Notes under the pieces: model-generated
What the model saw: the letters and a program-made list of their open reading frames with translations, nothing else
The model's database searches: none
What the model was told of the DNA's origin: nothing
Assembly (NCBI RefSeq): GCF_035492295.1
Contig: NZ_DATJJK010000198.1
Location: forward strand, 1-64,000
DNA: 64,000 nt
Source: Acidisoma sp035492295
GTDB lineage: Bacteria; Pseudomonadota; Alphaproteobacteria; Acetobacterales; Acetobacteraceae
Reading direction: 5' to 3'
Made by a program: the position numbers and the translations under genes
Shown here: piece by piece, positions 42,817-51,071 of the stretch
Layout: the number at the start of each line of letters is the position of its first letter
Numbering within the stretch: the first letter of the stretch is position 1

Positions 42817-44259
42817 TCAGTCTACCAGAGCGGCATCGAACCCCCCTGGCACCAGGCCTCGCGGCCGCGCATCCGGCGAAAGCTCAGCCGCTACAAAGCG
42901 CCCCTGCCCTTCCGGGACCGTCACCCGACCATCCTCCATCACCACCCGGCCCCGGGCGAGGGTCATGAGCGGCCAGCCTGTGACCTCCAGTCCTTCATAG
43001 GGGGTGTAGTCGATCGCATGCTGCATCAGGGCATTCGTCAGCGTCACGGCGCGGCCGGCATCCCAGATCACAAGATCGGCATCGAAGCCCGGCGCAATGC
43101 TGCCCTTGCGCCCATAGAGGCCGAAGCGCTTCGCCGGCGTGGTCGCGGTCAGCGCCACGAACGCGTTCGCCGTGATGCGCCCCTTCGCCACGCCCTCGCT
43201 GAAGGTGATGGCCATGCGGGCGGCCAGCCCTGGCACGCCGTTCGGGATACGGGTGAAATCAGCCGTCTCGCCGTTGATCGCCTTGCCATTCGGACCCTCA
43301 TAGCTATAGCCGCAATGATCCGATGAAATAATGTCGAGCGTACCGGCGCGGATCGCGGCCCAAAGCCCCTCCGCATCCCCGGCCTCGCGCGGGCTTGGGC
43401 TGCACATGAATTTGGCCCCCTCACGCCCGGCACGCGCCATCTCGACCGCCGTCAGCACCAGGTATTGCGGACAGGTCTCGCCGGTCACCTTCACGCCGCG
43501 TGCCTGGGCGCGGGCGATCTCCTCCGCCACCTCGGCACAAGAGACGTGGAAGATGTGGATCGGCTGATCGACCAGTTCGGCCAGCGCGATGGCGCGATGC
43601 GTCGCTTCCCGTTCCACGACCTTCGGCCGTGACAGGGCGTGGGAGGCCGGCTCCGGGCGGCCGGCGCGCAGCAGCGCCGCCGAGCGCCAGCGGATGGCCT
43701 CGTAGTTCTCGCAATGGACGCAGACGGTTGCCCCCAGGCGCTTCGCAACGGCCAGGACCTTCAGATACTCCGCATCGGTCACATGGAAGGGATCGTAGGT
43801 CAGAAACATCTTCAGGCTGCGCACACCGCCGGCAATGATGCCCGGCAGCTCGCCGCGCAGAACCGCCTCGGTCGGGTCGGTGATGATCTGATGCAGTGCA
43901 TAGTCGATCGGAGAACGGGCGGCACGGGCAGCGTATTCCGCCGCATGCGCGCCGATCGGCTGGCCTTTGAACTGGGGTGCGAACGGAATAAGCGTCGTCG
44001 TGCCACCCGCGAAGGCCGAGCGCGCGGCGCTTGCGAAACTCTCCTCATGCACCGAGCCGTCGCCTTCCAGCTGCTCGACATGGCAGTGGCTGTCGATGCC
44101 ACCGGGCAGCACCAGGCGGCCGGTGGCGTCGAGCACCCGGTCGCCGTCGAGATCGACGCCGATTGCGGCGATCGTCTCACCGCGGATCCCGACATCGGCG
44201 CAGAAGGTGTCCCCGGCGGTCACCACGGTGCCGCCGCGAATGACGATGTCATAGCTCAT
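42817..44259 (-). CDS. Hydantoinase / dihydropyrimidinase-family amidohydrolase
   Basis: 480-residue cyclic-amide hydrolase. Metal HxH in GGIDSHCHVEQ (58-60), the carboxylated Lys in SLKMFLTYDP (K150), 'CVHCEN', 'IFHVSCAE', and the metal Asp in 'IISSDHCGYSYEGPNGK'. It opens hydantoin, dihydropyrimidine or a related imide ring. ATG 44259 follows AAGGAGA at eight bases and overlaps the GntR stop by four bases. Last gene of a six-gene coupled operon with a DapA-family lyase and a flavin dehydrogenase, so the true substrate may be a cyclic intermediate of that pathway. Confidence 0.88.
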   Translation of the reverse strand: MSYDIVIRGGTVVTAGDTFCADVGIRGETIAAIGVDLDGDRVLDATGRLVLPGGIDSHCHVEQLEGDGSVHEESFASAARSAFAGGTTTLIPFAPQFKGQPIGAHAAEYAARAARSPIDYALHQIITDPTEAVLRGELPGIIAGGVRSLKMFLTYDPFHVTDAEYLKVLAVAKRLGATVCVHCENYEAIRWRSAALLRAGRPEPASHALSRPKVVEREATHRAIALAELVDQPIHIFHVSCAEVAEEIARAQARGVKVTGETCPQYLVLTAVEMARAGREGAKFMCSPSPREAGDAEGLWAAIRAGTLDIISSDHCGYSYEGPNGKAINGETADFTRIPNGVPGLAARMAITFSEGVAKGRITANAFVALTATTPAKRFGLYGRKGSIAPGFDADLVIWDAGRAVTLTNALMQHAIDYTPYEGLEVTGWPLMTLARGRVVMEDGRVTVPEGQGRFVAAELSPDARPRGLVPGGFDAALVD

Positions 44260-44945
44260 GAACGGGATCTCCTTTTGGGGGCGGCGGCATCGCGGCCGCT
44301 CATGACATCCAGCATCTCGGCCGCCACATTGCGCAGATGCGTCACCATCGCCGCGCGGGCGCGGCGCACGCTGCCTTCGAGGACGGCATCCAGAATGGCA
44401 AGATGTTCGGCGGCATCCCGTGCGACACGGCCCGAGGGGCTGGTCAATTCGAAAAGCCGTGTTGCCCGTCGCAGCTCGCGGATGATGCGGACCATGACAC
44501 CGTTGTTGAGCGCCTCGGGGAAAAGCAGATGCAGCCGGTCGTCCATCTCCCAATGGGCTTCGTTCTGGACCTCCTCCCGGCCGAGTGCGACCACCTCATC
44601 GCGCATCGCCTGGAGCAATGGCTGCGGCACACGGCCAATGGCAAGCTCCACCGCCTCGCCCTCGATCAGCTCGCGCACCTTCAAAGCCTGGAAGAATTCC
44701 ACCGCCTGAACGCGGCGCACGGCATAGGAGCGCGACCCCTGCTTGATCAGCAGACCTTCGGCCGCCAGACGCAGGATCGCCTCACGGATCGGGGTGCGGG
44801 AAATCTCCAGCTGCTCCGCCAACCGCCCCTCCACGACAAGGCTGCCACCCGGCAGCTTGCGCGTAAGGACGAGACGGCTCAGCGCGTCATAAGCGCGTTC
44901 GGCCAGACTGCCCTCGCCCTCAAGGCTTTCCGTTTGTCCGCTCAA
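44256..44945 (-). CDS. GntR-family regulator, FadR/FCD subgroup
   Basis: 229 residues. Winged helix near 14-80 ('RLAEQLEISRTPIREAILRLAAEGLL' with the GntR recognition pattern), then an all-helical FCD ligand domain with metal-type residues (D in 'HWEMDDRLH', H in 'AAEHLAIL', H in 'VTHLRNVA'). The start is TTG 44945 with GGAGGG six bases upstream, overlapping the preceding stop (TTGA). It probably senses a pathway intermediate and acts on the GGTATAC array at 48785-48816, which fits the TNGT-ACNA style of FCD operators. Confidence 0.88.
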   Translation of the reverse strand: MSGQTESLEGEGSLAERAYDALSRLVLTRKLPGGSLVVEGRLAEQLEISRTPIREAILRLAAEGLLIKQGSRSYAVRRVQAVEFFQALKVRELIEGEAVELAIGRVPQPLLQAMRDEVVALGREEVQNEAHWEMDDRLHLLFPEALNNGVMVRIIRELRRATRLFELTSPSGRVARDAAEHLAILDAVLEGSVRRARAAMVTHLRNVAAEMLDVMSGRDAAAPKRRSRS

Positions 44946-45886
44946 GCTTTGCCCTCCGCAATAAGCCCGGCCTCGATCAACGCCGTTCGCAGCGCCGCGA
45001 TTTCCGCCTCCGGAAGCGCCGTGATGGGCGGGCGCGGCAGGGGATTATCCCAGAGGCCGAGCAACGCCATGCACGCCTTGAGCCGCGCGGTCGCCAGCCC
45101 CGTCGGCGCGCGGCCGTAGATGGCATTGGCCAGCGGCTGGATGCGGGCATGCAGCGCACGGGCGCCGGCGAGATCCCCCGCCCGCACGGCGGTGTCGAGT
45201 GCCACGATCTCACGCGGCATCAGGACGGCGAGGCTGACGAGGCTGCCGTCGCTCCCCACCACGAAGCAGGAGAGCATGTGCTCGTCGCCCGAGGCCATCA
45301 TCGCCACATGCGGCGCCGCCTTCTGCACCAGGCGGCGGTTCTGGTCGTAACGGTTGCTCTCCCAGCTGCCTTCCTTGATGCCGACAACTCCGGGCAGTTG
45401 CACGAGCGCCTCCAGCACCTCCGGTCCATAGGCCATAGCGGAGGAAGCCCCCGCCTGATAGAGCATCAGCGGCCGGCCGCAGGCCTCGCCGATGCGGCGG
45501 TGATGGGTCACCGCCATCTGCGTGTCCTGGGACAGCGACCAGGAAAAGGGCGGAAAGACCAGCACAACGTCCGCCCCGGCTTCGGCCGCATCCTGTGCAT
45601 CCCGCGCCGCCTCCTCCGTCGCTTCCGCGACCACACCCGAGACGATAATGTGCCGGTGCCCGATCATCTCGGCCGCAATCTCCGTCACACGGCGCCGTTC
45701 CTCTCGGCTGAGCAGGAAATTCTCTCCCGCATGGCCGTTGCACAGCACGCCCACGATGCCTGGAATGCCGACGAAGCTCCGGAAATGCGTGGCCAGCAGC
45801 GGCTCGTCGATCGTGCCATCCGCCCGAAAGGGCGTCAGCGTCGCGACATAGATGCCGTGGAAGGGATGCTCGTGGGAAGGGATCAC
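44942..45886 (-). CDS. Dihydrodipicolinate synthase (DapA) family lyase
   Basis: TIM-barrel class-I aldolase/lyase, 314 residues. Schiff-base Lys in GIKEGSW (K171) and the catalytic Tyr in LMLYQAG (Y143) are present. The usual GTTGE motif reads CNGHAGE, so the substrate differs from dihydrodipicolinate synthase. In trans-4-hydroxyproline pathways a family member deaminates pyrroline-4-hydroxy-2-carboxylate, and the neighbouring three-part dehydrogenase is compatible with that; other keto-acid aldol reactions are possible. GTG start at 45886 overlapping the upstream stop (GTGA), with GAGGAA upstream. Confidence 0.87.
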   Translation of the reverse strand: MIPSHEHPFHGIYVATLTPFRADGTIDEPLLATHFRSFVGIPGIVGVLCNGHAGENFLLSREERRRVTEIAAEMIGHRHIIVSGVVAEATEEAARDAQDAAEAGADVVLVFPPFSWSLSQDTQMAVTHHRRIGEACGRPLMLYQAGASSAMAYGPEVLEALVQLPGVVGIKEGSWESNRYDQNRRLVQKAAPHVAMMASGDEHMLSCFVVGSDGSLVSLAVLMPREIVALDTAVRAGDLAGARALHARIQPLANAIYGRAPTGLATARLKACMALLGLWDNPLPRPPITALPEAEIAALRTALIEAGLIAEGKA

Positions 45887-47016
45887 GCTGTTTCCTCAAG
45901 CTTAGCTGGGGCGGGCTTCATCAACCGCGCCGGGTCGAACAGAGGCAATTCGGGCTCGCGTCCCAGGATGCGCTCCGCAAGCAAGTGGCCCATATAGGGC
46001 GCGCTGGTATAGCCGGAATGGACGCAGCCTATGACGTAGGCCTCTGCCAGACCGGGCAATGGACCGATCATCGGCATGGCATCCGCAGTTTCGGATTCGA
46101 GGCCGAGCCAGATGCGCACCACCCGCGTCTCGCCGAGCGCGGGAATCGCATGGCGGGCGAGTTGGATATTGCCGATGAGATTGTCGGGGATCGGCTCCAC
46201 GCCGCCACGCACCGGGTCTCCCTTTCCCTGCCAGCCGCCGCCAATCAACACCGTGCCGTTCTCGAACTGCTTGAGCGAGAGAAGGCCATTGGCGATACCA
46301 ACAACAGAGCGCATCACGGGCCGCATCCGTTCCGTCACCACCAGCTGGTTGACGAGGCACTTGATCCGCACATGGAATCCAAGCCAGGCGAGCATGGTTT
46401 CCAGCCAGACCCCGCCCGCGAGCACCAGCCTGCGCGCGCGGAGCGCGGGCGCGCCGGCAGGGCGGATGACGTAGCCTGCGTCGGAGACCTCGATCCCTTC
46501 GACGCCATGGCCTTCGAGAAGCGAGACGCCGGCCTCGGTCAGCGCCGCCCGATAGGCGCGGCCGGTGAGATAGGCCGTCACATGCCCGTCCAAGGCGCAG
46601 AAGGCGGCGGCGCGGACTGCGGGATTGATGCCGGGTTCGATCGCGCGGACCTCTTCCGGGGTCACGATGCGGATGGGCGCTCCCATGGCGGAACGCGCGT
46701 CGGCGCGCTTGAACAGCATCTCCTCCTCGGCCTCCGTGAAGGCAAGGGAGAAGCCCGGGGCCGAACGGGCACCAACGTCACGGCCGAGCCAGCGCTGCGC
46801 ATCCAGCCACAGTTCCCGCCCCTTCATGGCATAGGGGATGAGGGCGGCGCGCGTCATGTGCAGTGTCAGCGTGCCGGCATTCACGCCCGAAGCCTCGCGG
46901 CAGATCTCGCCGCGGTCGATCAGCGCCGTGCGCATCCCTCCGCGTGCGAGCCAAAGGGCGGCGGTCGCCCCCATGGCGCCCGCACCGATCACCGCGACAT
47001 CGACCTCCTGTTCCAT
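45883..47016 (-). CDS. FAD-dependent oxidoreductase, D-amino-acid oxidase (DAO) family
   Basis: Flavoprotein of 377 residues. FAD-binding GAGAMG (11-16) with 'TAALWLARGGMRTALIDRGEI', a mid-protein 'RRLVLAGGVWLETML' and a C-terminal 'GCVHSGYTSAPYMGHLLAERIL' typical of glycine/sarcosine/hydroxyproline oxidases. It probably forms the beta (substrate-oxidising) subunit with the products of the next two genes upstream, as in HcnC or D-hydroxyproline dehydrogenase. ATG 47016 has GAGGGG at seven bases; ATG 47031 would give an ATGA overlap like the other gene junctions and is an alternative. Confidence 0.88.
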   Translation of the reverse strand: MEQEVDVAVIGAGAMGATAALWLARGGMRTALIDRGEICREASGVNAGTLTLHMTRAALIPYAMKGRELWLDAQRWLGRDVGARSAPGFSLAFTEAEEEMLFKRADARSAMGAPIRIVTPEEVRAIEPGINPAVRAAAFCALDGHVTAYLTGRAYRAALTEAGVSLLEGHGVEGIEVSDAGYVIRPAGAPALRARRLVLAGGVWLETMLAWLGFHVRIKCLVNQLVVTERMRPVMRSVVGIANGLLSLKQFENGTVLIGGGWQGKGDPVRGGVEPIPDNLIGNIQLARHAIPALGETRVVRIWLGLESETADAMPMIGPLPGLAEAYVIGCVHSGYTSAPYMGHLLAERILGREPELPLFDPARLMKPAPAKLEETA

Positions 47017-47027
47017 CCCCGAACCCC

Positions 47028-48452
47028 TCATACCGGCGCCGGGGGCGGCAATTTGAGATCGGCATAGGCGACAGTACCCGCCAGCTGATCCAACGGCAGC
47101 GGGCGGAAGGGCGTGCGTCCGGTGAAGTACCCAGCCTGTTCGCGGCTGCAACCTTCCGCGGCCAGCGCCGCGCCGATCACGTCGCCGCAGATGCGCCCCT
47201 GGCAGGGACCCATGCCGCAGCGTGTCCAGGCTTTCAGCTGGTTCAGCGTGCGTGCTCCTTCGGCGGCGGCGGCCGTGATGTCGGCCCGCGTCACATCCTC
47301 GCAACGGCAGAGCACGGTCTCGGGCGGAATCGCCTCCACCTGCGCCGGGCGGAGCGCCATGAGCCGCGCCATGGCGGTGCCGAAACGCCGCGCGCGCGCC
47401 GCACTGCGCCGCAACGGCGCGGCCGCCGTCTCATAGGCCTGCTGCGAAAGGGCGCCGAGGTCGCGAGCTGCGACCAGCCCGGCAAGCCTGCCATCGCAGG
47501 CGGCGGCCGCCGCACCCGCCAGCCCCGCCCCGTCGCCCGCAACGTAAAGGCCAGGCACGGAACTGCGGTATTCGGCGTCGAGCGTGGGCACCCAGCCGCC
47601 GCGCAGCGCTTCGAAATGATGCGTGGCCCGGAGCAGGCGGGTGATGTCGGTGGAGGCGGTGAGCCCATTCCCCACGGCGACGGCATCGACCTGAAAGATG
47701 CGGTCGATGTCGTCGAGCGCCGCACCATTGGCGGCGACCGGCCCGACCGTTACTTGCACCTGGCCTTCCGCTACCTCCTCCACCAGGCGGATCGCATGAC
47801 GGTAGAGGATCGGCACGCCCGCGTTCCGAAGCTTTGCCTGCCAGAGGAAGCCGCGCAGCGCCAGATCCGGCCGGGAGGCGAGCGCCGGCCAGTCGGCCAG
47901 CCATTCGCTGCGGGAGGCGAGATCGATGATCGCCGCGACCCTGCCGCCGGCCTTGAGGATTCCGATGGCGACCGCCAGCAGCAGCGGCCCCTGCCCTGCA
48001 AGCAGTGTCAGCTGCCCCGGCAGAATACCCTGGGACTTCAACATGATGGTGGCAGCTGCGAGACCCACCACTTCTGGCCGCGTCCAGCCTGGGAAGGGCA
48101 CCACCCGTTCCTGCGCGCCGGAGGCGGCAATGACCGCGGGGGCCTTGCGAGAGACTGGCCCCTCGGGGCTCAGCGCATCGACCCGGAAACCCGGCGAGAC
48201 GGACCAGACGGTATGGTCGAACAGCGTGATCGCCCGACTTTCCCGCAGCCTGTCACGTAGGCCAACGCCGGTGGGATCGGCCTTCCGTACGAGCTCGCCG
48301 GAGAAGGCGCGCGGCGTGGCGCGATAGACCTGTCCACCCGCCTCGGGCGCCTCGTCCATCAGCGTCACCGCAAGCCCATGCCGCGCCGCTTCGATTGCCG
48401 CTTCCACGCCGGCCGGACCGCCGCCGACGACAATGAGATCGGCCTCGCTCAC
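47028..48452 (-). CDS. FAD/NAD(P)-binding oxidoreductase with BFD-like [2Fe-2S] domain (HcnB-like subunit)
   Basis: 474-residue flavoprotein subunit. GGGPAG dinucleotide motif at the N-terminus, second motif 'GLYVAGDGAGLAGAAAA', then a C-terminal BFD-type [2Fe-2S] domain with Cys in 'VLCRCEDVT' and 'AWTRCGMGPCQGRICG'. This build is that of HcnB, opine oxidase subunit A and the alpha subunit of D-hydroxyproline dehydrogenase. It starts at GTG 48452, overlapping the [2Fe-2S] gene stop (GTGA). It transfers electrons between the DAO-type subunit and an acceptor. Confidence 0.88.
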   Translation of the reverse strand: MSEADLIVVGGGPAGVEAAIEAARHGLAVTLMDEAPEAGGQVYRATPRAFSGELVRKADPTGVGLRDRLRESRAITLFDHTVWSVSPGFRVDALSPEGPVSRKAPAVIAASGAQERVVPFPGWTRPEVVGLAAATIMLKSQGILPGQLTLLAGQGPLLLAVAIGILKAGGRVAAIIDLASRSEWLADWPALASRPDLALRGFLWQAKLRNAGVPILYRHAIRLVEEVAEGQVQVTVGPVAANGAALDDIDRIFQVDAVAVGNGLTASTDITRLLRATHHFEALRGGWVPTLDAEYRSSVPGLYVAGDGAGLAGAAAAACDGRLAGLVAARDLGALSQQAYETAAAPLRRSAARARRFGTAMARLMALRPAQVEAIPPETVLCRCEDVTRADITAAAAEGARTLNQLKAWTRCGMGPCQGRICGDVIGAALAAEGCSREQAGYFTGRTPFRPLPLDQLAGTVAYADLKLPPPAPV

Positions 48453-48760
48453 GGGACGGTCCCCGACGCAACCACCATGCCCTCGGCTACCTCCAACCGG
48501 CAGGCCGGGCGGCGCACGCCATCCGCGACCACGGTACATTCCTGGCAGAGACCCATCCAGCAGAAGCTGCCGCGCGGCGCATCAATCCGCGGGCTACGGC
48601 GCAACACCAGGATGCCGGCGGCCCGCAAAGCGGTCGCCACGGATTCGCCCCGATAGGCATCGATCGGCCTGCCATCGAAGAAGAAGCGAACAGCCTCGCC
48701 TCTCTTCACGCCGGCCGCACGAAGCGTTTTCGGCTTTCGCGATGATTGACTTTCTTCCAT
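48449..48760 (-). CDS. Small [2Fe-2S]-binding subunit (HcnA-like)
   Basis: 103 residues with a plant-ferredoxin-like Cys arrangement: C67, C72, C75 and C87 (SFCWMGLCQEC...ACRLE). 'VRFFFDGRPIDAYRGESVATALRAAGI' is the usual entry of the HcnA/LhpF gamma-subunit family. ATG 48760 is chosen because longer frames run through the operator array and the divergent gene start. First gene of the six-gene operon; no strong ribosome site is visible. Confidence 0.88.
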   Translation of the reverse strand: MEESQSSRKPKTLRAAGVKRGEAVRFFFDGRPIDAYRGESVATALRAAGILVLRRSPRIDAPRGSFCWMGLCQECTVVADGVRRPACRLEVAEGMVVASGTVP

Positions 48761-48784
48761 TCCGATGGTTCTTTTGTCGACGAA

Positions 48785-48816
48785 CGGTATACGATTGGTA
48801 TACGATTGGTATACCG
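48785..48816. promoter_or_regulatory. Triple GGTATAC operator array between divergent operons
   Basis: GGTATAC occurs three times at 48786, 48797 and 48808, an exact 11-bp period (one helical turn), with GATT between copies; the outer ends read CGGTATAC and GTATACCG. It sits 25 bp from the [2Fe-2S] gene and about 39 bp from the binding-protein gene. Each unit fits TGGT-AT-ACGA/ACCG, the FCD-type GntR operator style. The in-cluster GntR protein is the obvious candidate ligand. TATAC elements may double as -10 boxes. Confidence 0.6.
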
Positions 48817-48854
48817 ACGAGCGACGCGATGCAACCTTGAAAGGGGTGACTACC

Positions 48855-49664
48855 ATGGGTGCCTTCACCTGGATCGGCCGAATTGCCGGCCTCGCCTGCC
48901 TTCTTGCCGCGCCTGCCGCCGCCGAAGCCCATAGCCTCGACGAAATCCTCTCAGCCAAGACGCTGGTTGTGGGCATCAATCCCAACCTGCCGCCGCTCGG
49001 CTCCTTCGATGCTCAGAACAAGATCCAGGGGTTCGATGTCGACCTCGCCGACAAGCTCGGCACCATGCTGGGCGTGAAGGTGCAGTTCGTGCAGGTGAAC
49101 TCGGCCGACCGCGTGCCCTATCTCGTCACCGGAAAGGCCGATGTGATGATGGGCGCCCTCACTCGCACCCCGGCCCGCGCCCAGGTCATCGACTTTTCGC
49201 TGCCGATCCAGACGGAAGCAATCAGCGCCCTGGTGAAGGACAGCGCAGCCTACAAGACGATGTCCGATCTGAACTCCGCCAGCGTCAAGCTGGTCGAGGT
49301 GCGCGGCACCACGCCGCTCGACTACGTGAAGCAGAACCTGCCCAAGGCACAGGTTACGCTCTATGACAACTACCCCGATGCCGTCCGCGCCTTCGAACAG
49401 GGCCGTGGCGACGCGATCGTGGACGTGGTCGATTATCTCGGCACCTATACGAAGCAGTATCCGGCCAAGACCCGGGTGCTGACGGACAAGAATGCGTCGG
49501 TGGACTATGACTGCATCGGCCTCGCCTTCGGCAATGCGGCGCTGAAATCCTGGCTCAACGTGGCGCTCTACGAGATCGAGACGGACGGCTTCCTGAACGA
49601 CACCTATAAGAAATGGTTCGGCATGGCGCCGGCCTATCCGATCCCCGTCACGCCATATTTCTAA
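48855..49664 (+). CDS. Polar amino acid ABC transporter substrate-binding protein
   Basis: Periplasmic binding protein, SBP_bac_3 family, 269 residues. Signal peptide ends near AEA (residue 25). 'LVVGINPNLPPLGSFDAQNKIQGFDVDLADKLG' is the family signature, and 'GKADVMMGALTRTPARAQVIDFSLP' follows. ATG 48855 has AAGGGGTG eight bases before it; an in-frame ATG at 48765 would encode across the operator array. First of four import genes. The ligand is presumably the amino acid or opine-like compound degraded by the divergent operon. Confidence 0.92.
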   Translation: MGAFTWIGRIAGLACLLAAPAAAEAHSLDEILSAKTLVVGINPNLPPLGSFDAQNKIQGFDVDLADKLGTMLGVKVQFVQVNSADRVPYLVTGKADVMMGALTRTPARAQVIDFSLPIQTEAISALVKDSAAYKTMSDLNSASVKLVEVRGTTPLDYVKQNLPKAQVTLYDNYPDAVRAFEQGRGDAIVDVVDYLGTYTKQYPAKTRVLTDKNASVDYDCIGLAFGNAALKSWLNVALYEIETDGFLNDTYKKWFGMAPAYPIPVTPYF

Positions 49665-49692
49665 GAGCGACGAAGGAGGGCGCATCGGGTCC

Positions 49693-50364
49693 ATGCATTA
49701 CGTTCTGCACTACGGCCAGATTGCGCCTTACCTGCCCTATCTGATGGGCGGGATGCTGATCAGCCTCGCGCTCAGTATCCTGTCCTTCGCCGGGGGCATG
49801 GTCCTCGGCCTTTTCTTCGCCATCCTACGTAACGAAGGAGGGATACTCTCCCGCCTGGTGCGTTGCTATGTCGCCTTCTTCACCAATACGCCGCAGCTCG
49901 TGCAGATCTACGTGATCTATTTCGGCCTGCCCGATTTCGGAATTCTGTTCTCGCCCTTCGCCGCCGTGCTCATCGGCATGACGCTGAATGCGGCGGGCTA
50001 TCTCACCGAGATCCTGCGCGCGGGCCTCGCTTCCGTTCACACCCAGGAACTCGATGCCGCGGAGACGCTCAACATGAACCGTTGGCAGACGCTGCACCAT
50101 GTTATCTTGCCGCATCTTTTCCGCGTCACCATGCCGGCCCTGACCAATCAATACATTCTCATGACGCTGGGCACCTCCATGGCCGCGATTTTCGGCGTGG
50201 AGGAACTCACCGGTCGTGCCTTCAACATCAATTCCACCACCTTCCGCTCGATCGAAATCTTCACGACGGTCGCGGGTCTTTACGTGATCGTCACCTTCAT
50301 CGCGACCATTCTACTTGCTCTCTTCGGCCGCTTCGCCTTCCGCGCCCGGGTTCCGGTGCTGTGA
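49693..50364 (+). CDS. Amino acid ABC transporter permease (HisQ/HisM class)
   Basis: 223 residues, about five membrane helices. 'FTNTPQLVQIYVIYFGLP' and the EAA loop 'ELDAAETLNMNRWQTLHHVILP' are typical of polar amino acid importers. It starts 28 bp after the binding-protein gene with GGAGGG upstream. The stop shares a base with the next start. Confidence 0.9.
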   Translation: MHYVLHYGQIAPYLPYLMGGMLISLALSILSFAGGMVLGLFFAILRNEGGILSRLVRCYVAFFTNTPQLVQIYVIYFGLPDFGILFSPFAAVLIGMTLNAAGYLTEILRAGLASVHTQELDAAETLNMNRWQTLHHVILPHLFRVTMPALTNQYILMTLGTSMAAIFGVEELTGRAFNINSTTFRSIEIFTTVAGLYVIVTFIATILLALFGRFAFRARVPVL

Positions 50365-51071
50365 TGCTGAGCTTCCTGCTCGCGGAAATTCCGCGCCTTT
50401 TCACAAGCTACAATATCATCCTTCTGCTGCACGCGGCGCTCGTCACACTCGCCCTTTCGGCGGTCGGCTGCGTCGTGGGCCTGCTGCTCGGCTTCGCCCT
50501 GAGCCTCGCGCGCACCTCCCGCCGCCCGATCCTGTGGCCCTTAAAGATCCTCGCGCTGCTCTATGTCGAGATCGTTCGCCGCGTGCCCTTCCTGATCACG
50601 CTGATGATGTTCTTCTTCGGCGCGCAGGTTCTGGGCTTCAACTTCTCGCCCCTGCTCACCGCCTTCATCGCAACCTCGGTGATCTCCACCGCCTTCGTCG
50701 CCGAAATCGTACGTGCCGGATTGTTGGCAGTGAGACCGGCGCAGATCGAGGCGGCGGCGGTCATGAATTTTTCGGCCTGGCAGAGCTTCTGGCAGGTCCG
50801 CCTGCCCCAGGCCTGGCCGCTCATCCTGCCGCCCGTGTTCAGCTACTTCGTGCTCTTCATCAAGGACACGGCGCTGGCTTCCCAGGCCGGCGTGCTGGAA
50901 CTGACCCAGGCCGGCAAGATCCTCACCACCAAGGGGTTCTCGGCCTCCCTCGTCTATGGCGCCGTGCTGATCCTCTATTTCGTGATTTCCTATCCCCTGG
51001 CCCGCCTCGGGACCCATCTGGAGAGCCGCCTTGGCGCAACTCGACATTCGCGGCCTCGTCGCGCGGTATAA
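50364..51071 (+). CDS. Amino acid ABC transporter permease (second)
   Basis: 235 residues. 'LYVEIVRRVPFLITLMMFFFG' is the permease family's R-(G/R)-(T/V)-P segment, and 'QIEAAAVMNFSAWQSFWQVRLPQ' is the EAA loop. ATG 50364 overlaps the previous stop by one base (TGATG). The C-terminus runs 41 bases into the ATPase gene. Confidence 0.9.
   Translation: MLSFLLAEIPRLFTSYNIILLLHAALVTLALSAVGCVVGLLLGFALSLARTSRRPILWPLKILALLYVEIVRRVPFLITLMMFFFGAQVLGFNFSPLLTAFIATSVISTAFVAEIVRAGLLAVRPAQIEAAAVMNFSAWQSFWQVRLPQAWPLILPPVFSYFVLFIKDTALASQAGVLELTQAGKILTTKGFSASLVYGAVLILYFVISYPLARLGTHLESRLGATRHSRPRRAV

Noticed and set aside
42817..48760. Hydrogen cyanide synthase hcnABC
   Set aside because: The three dehydrogenase subunits resemble HcnABC in architecture, but linkage with a DapA-family lyase, a hydantoinase and an amino-acid importer fits amino-acid or opine catabolism better.
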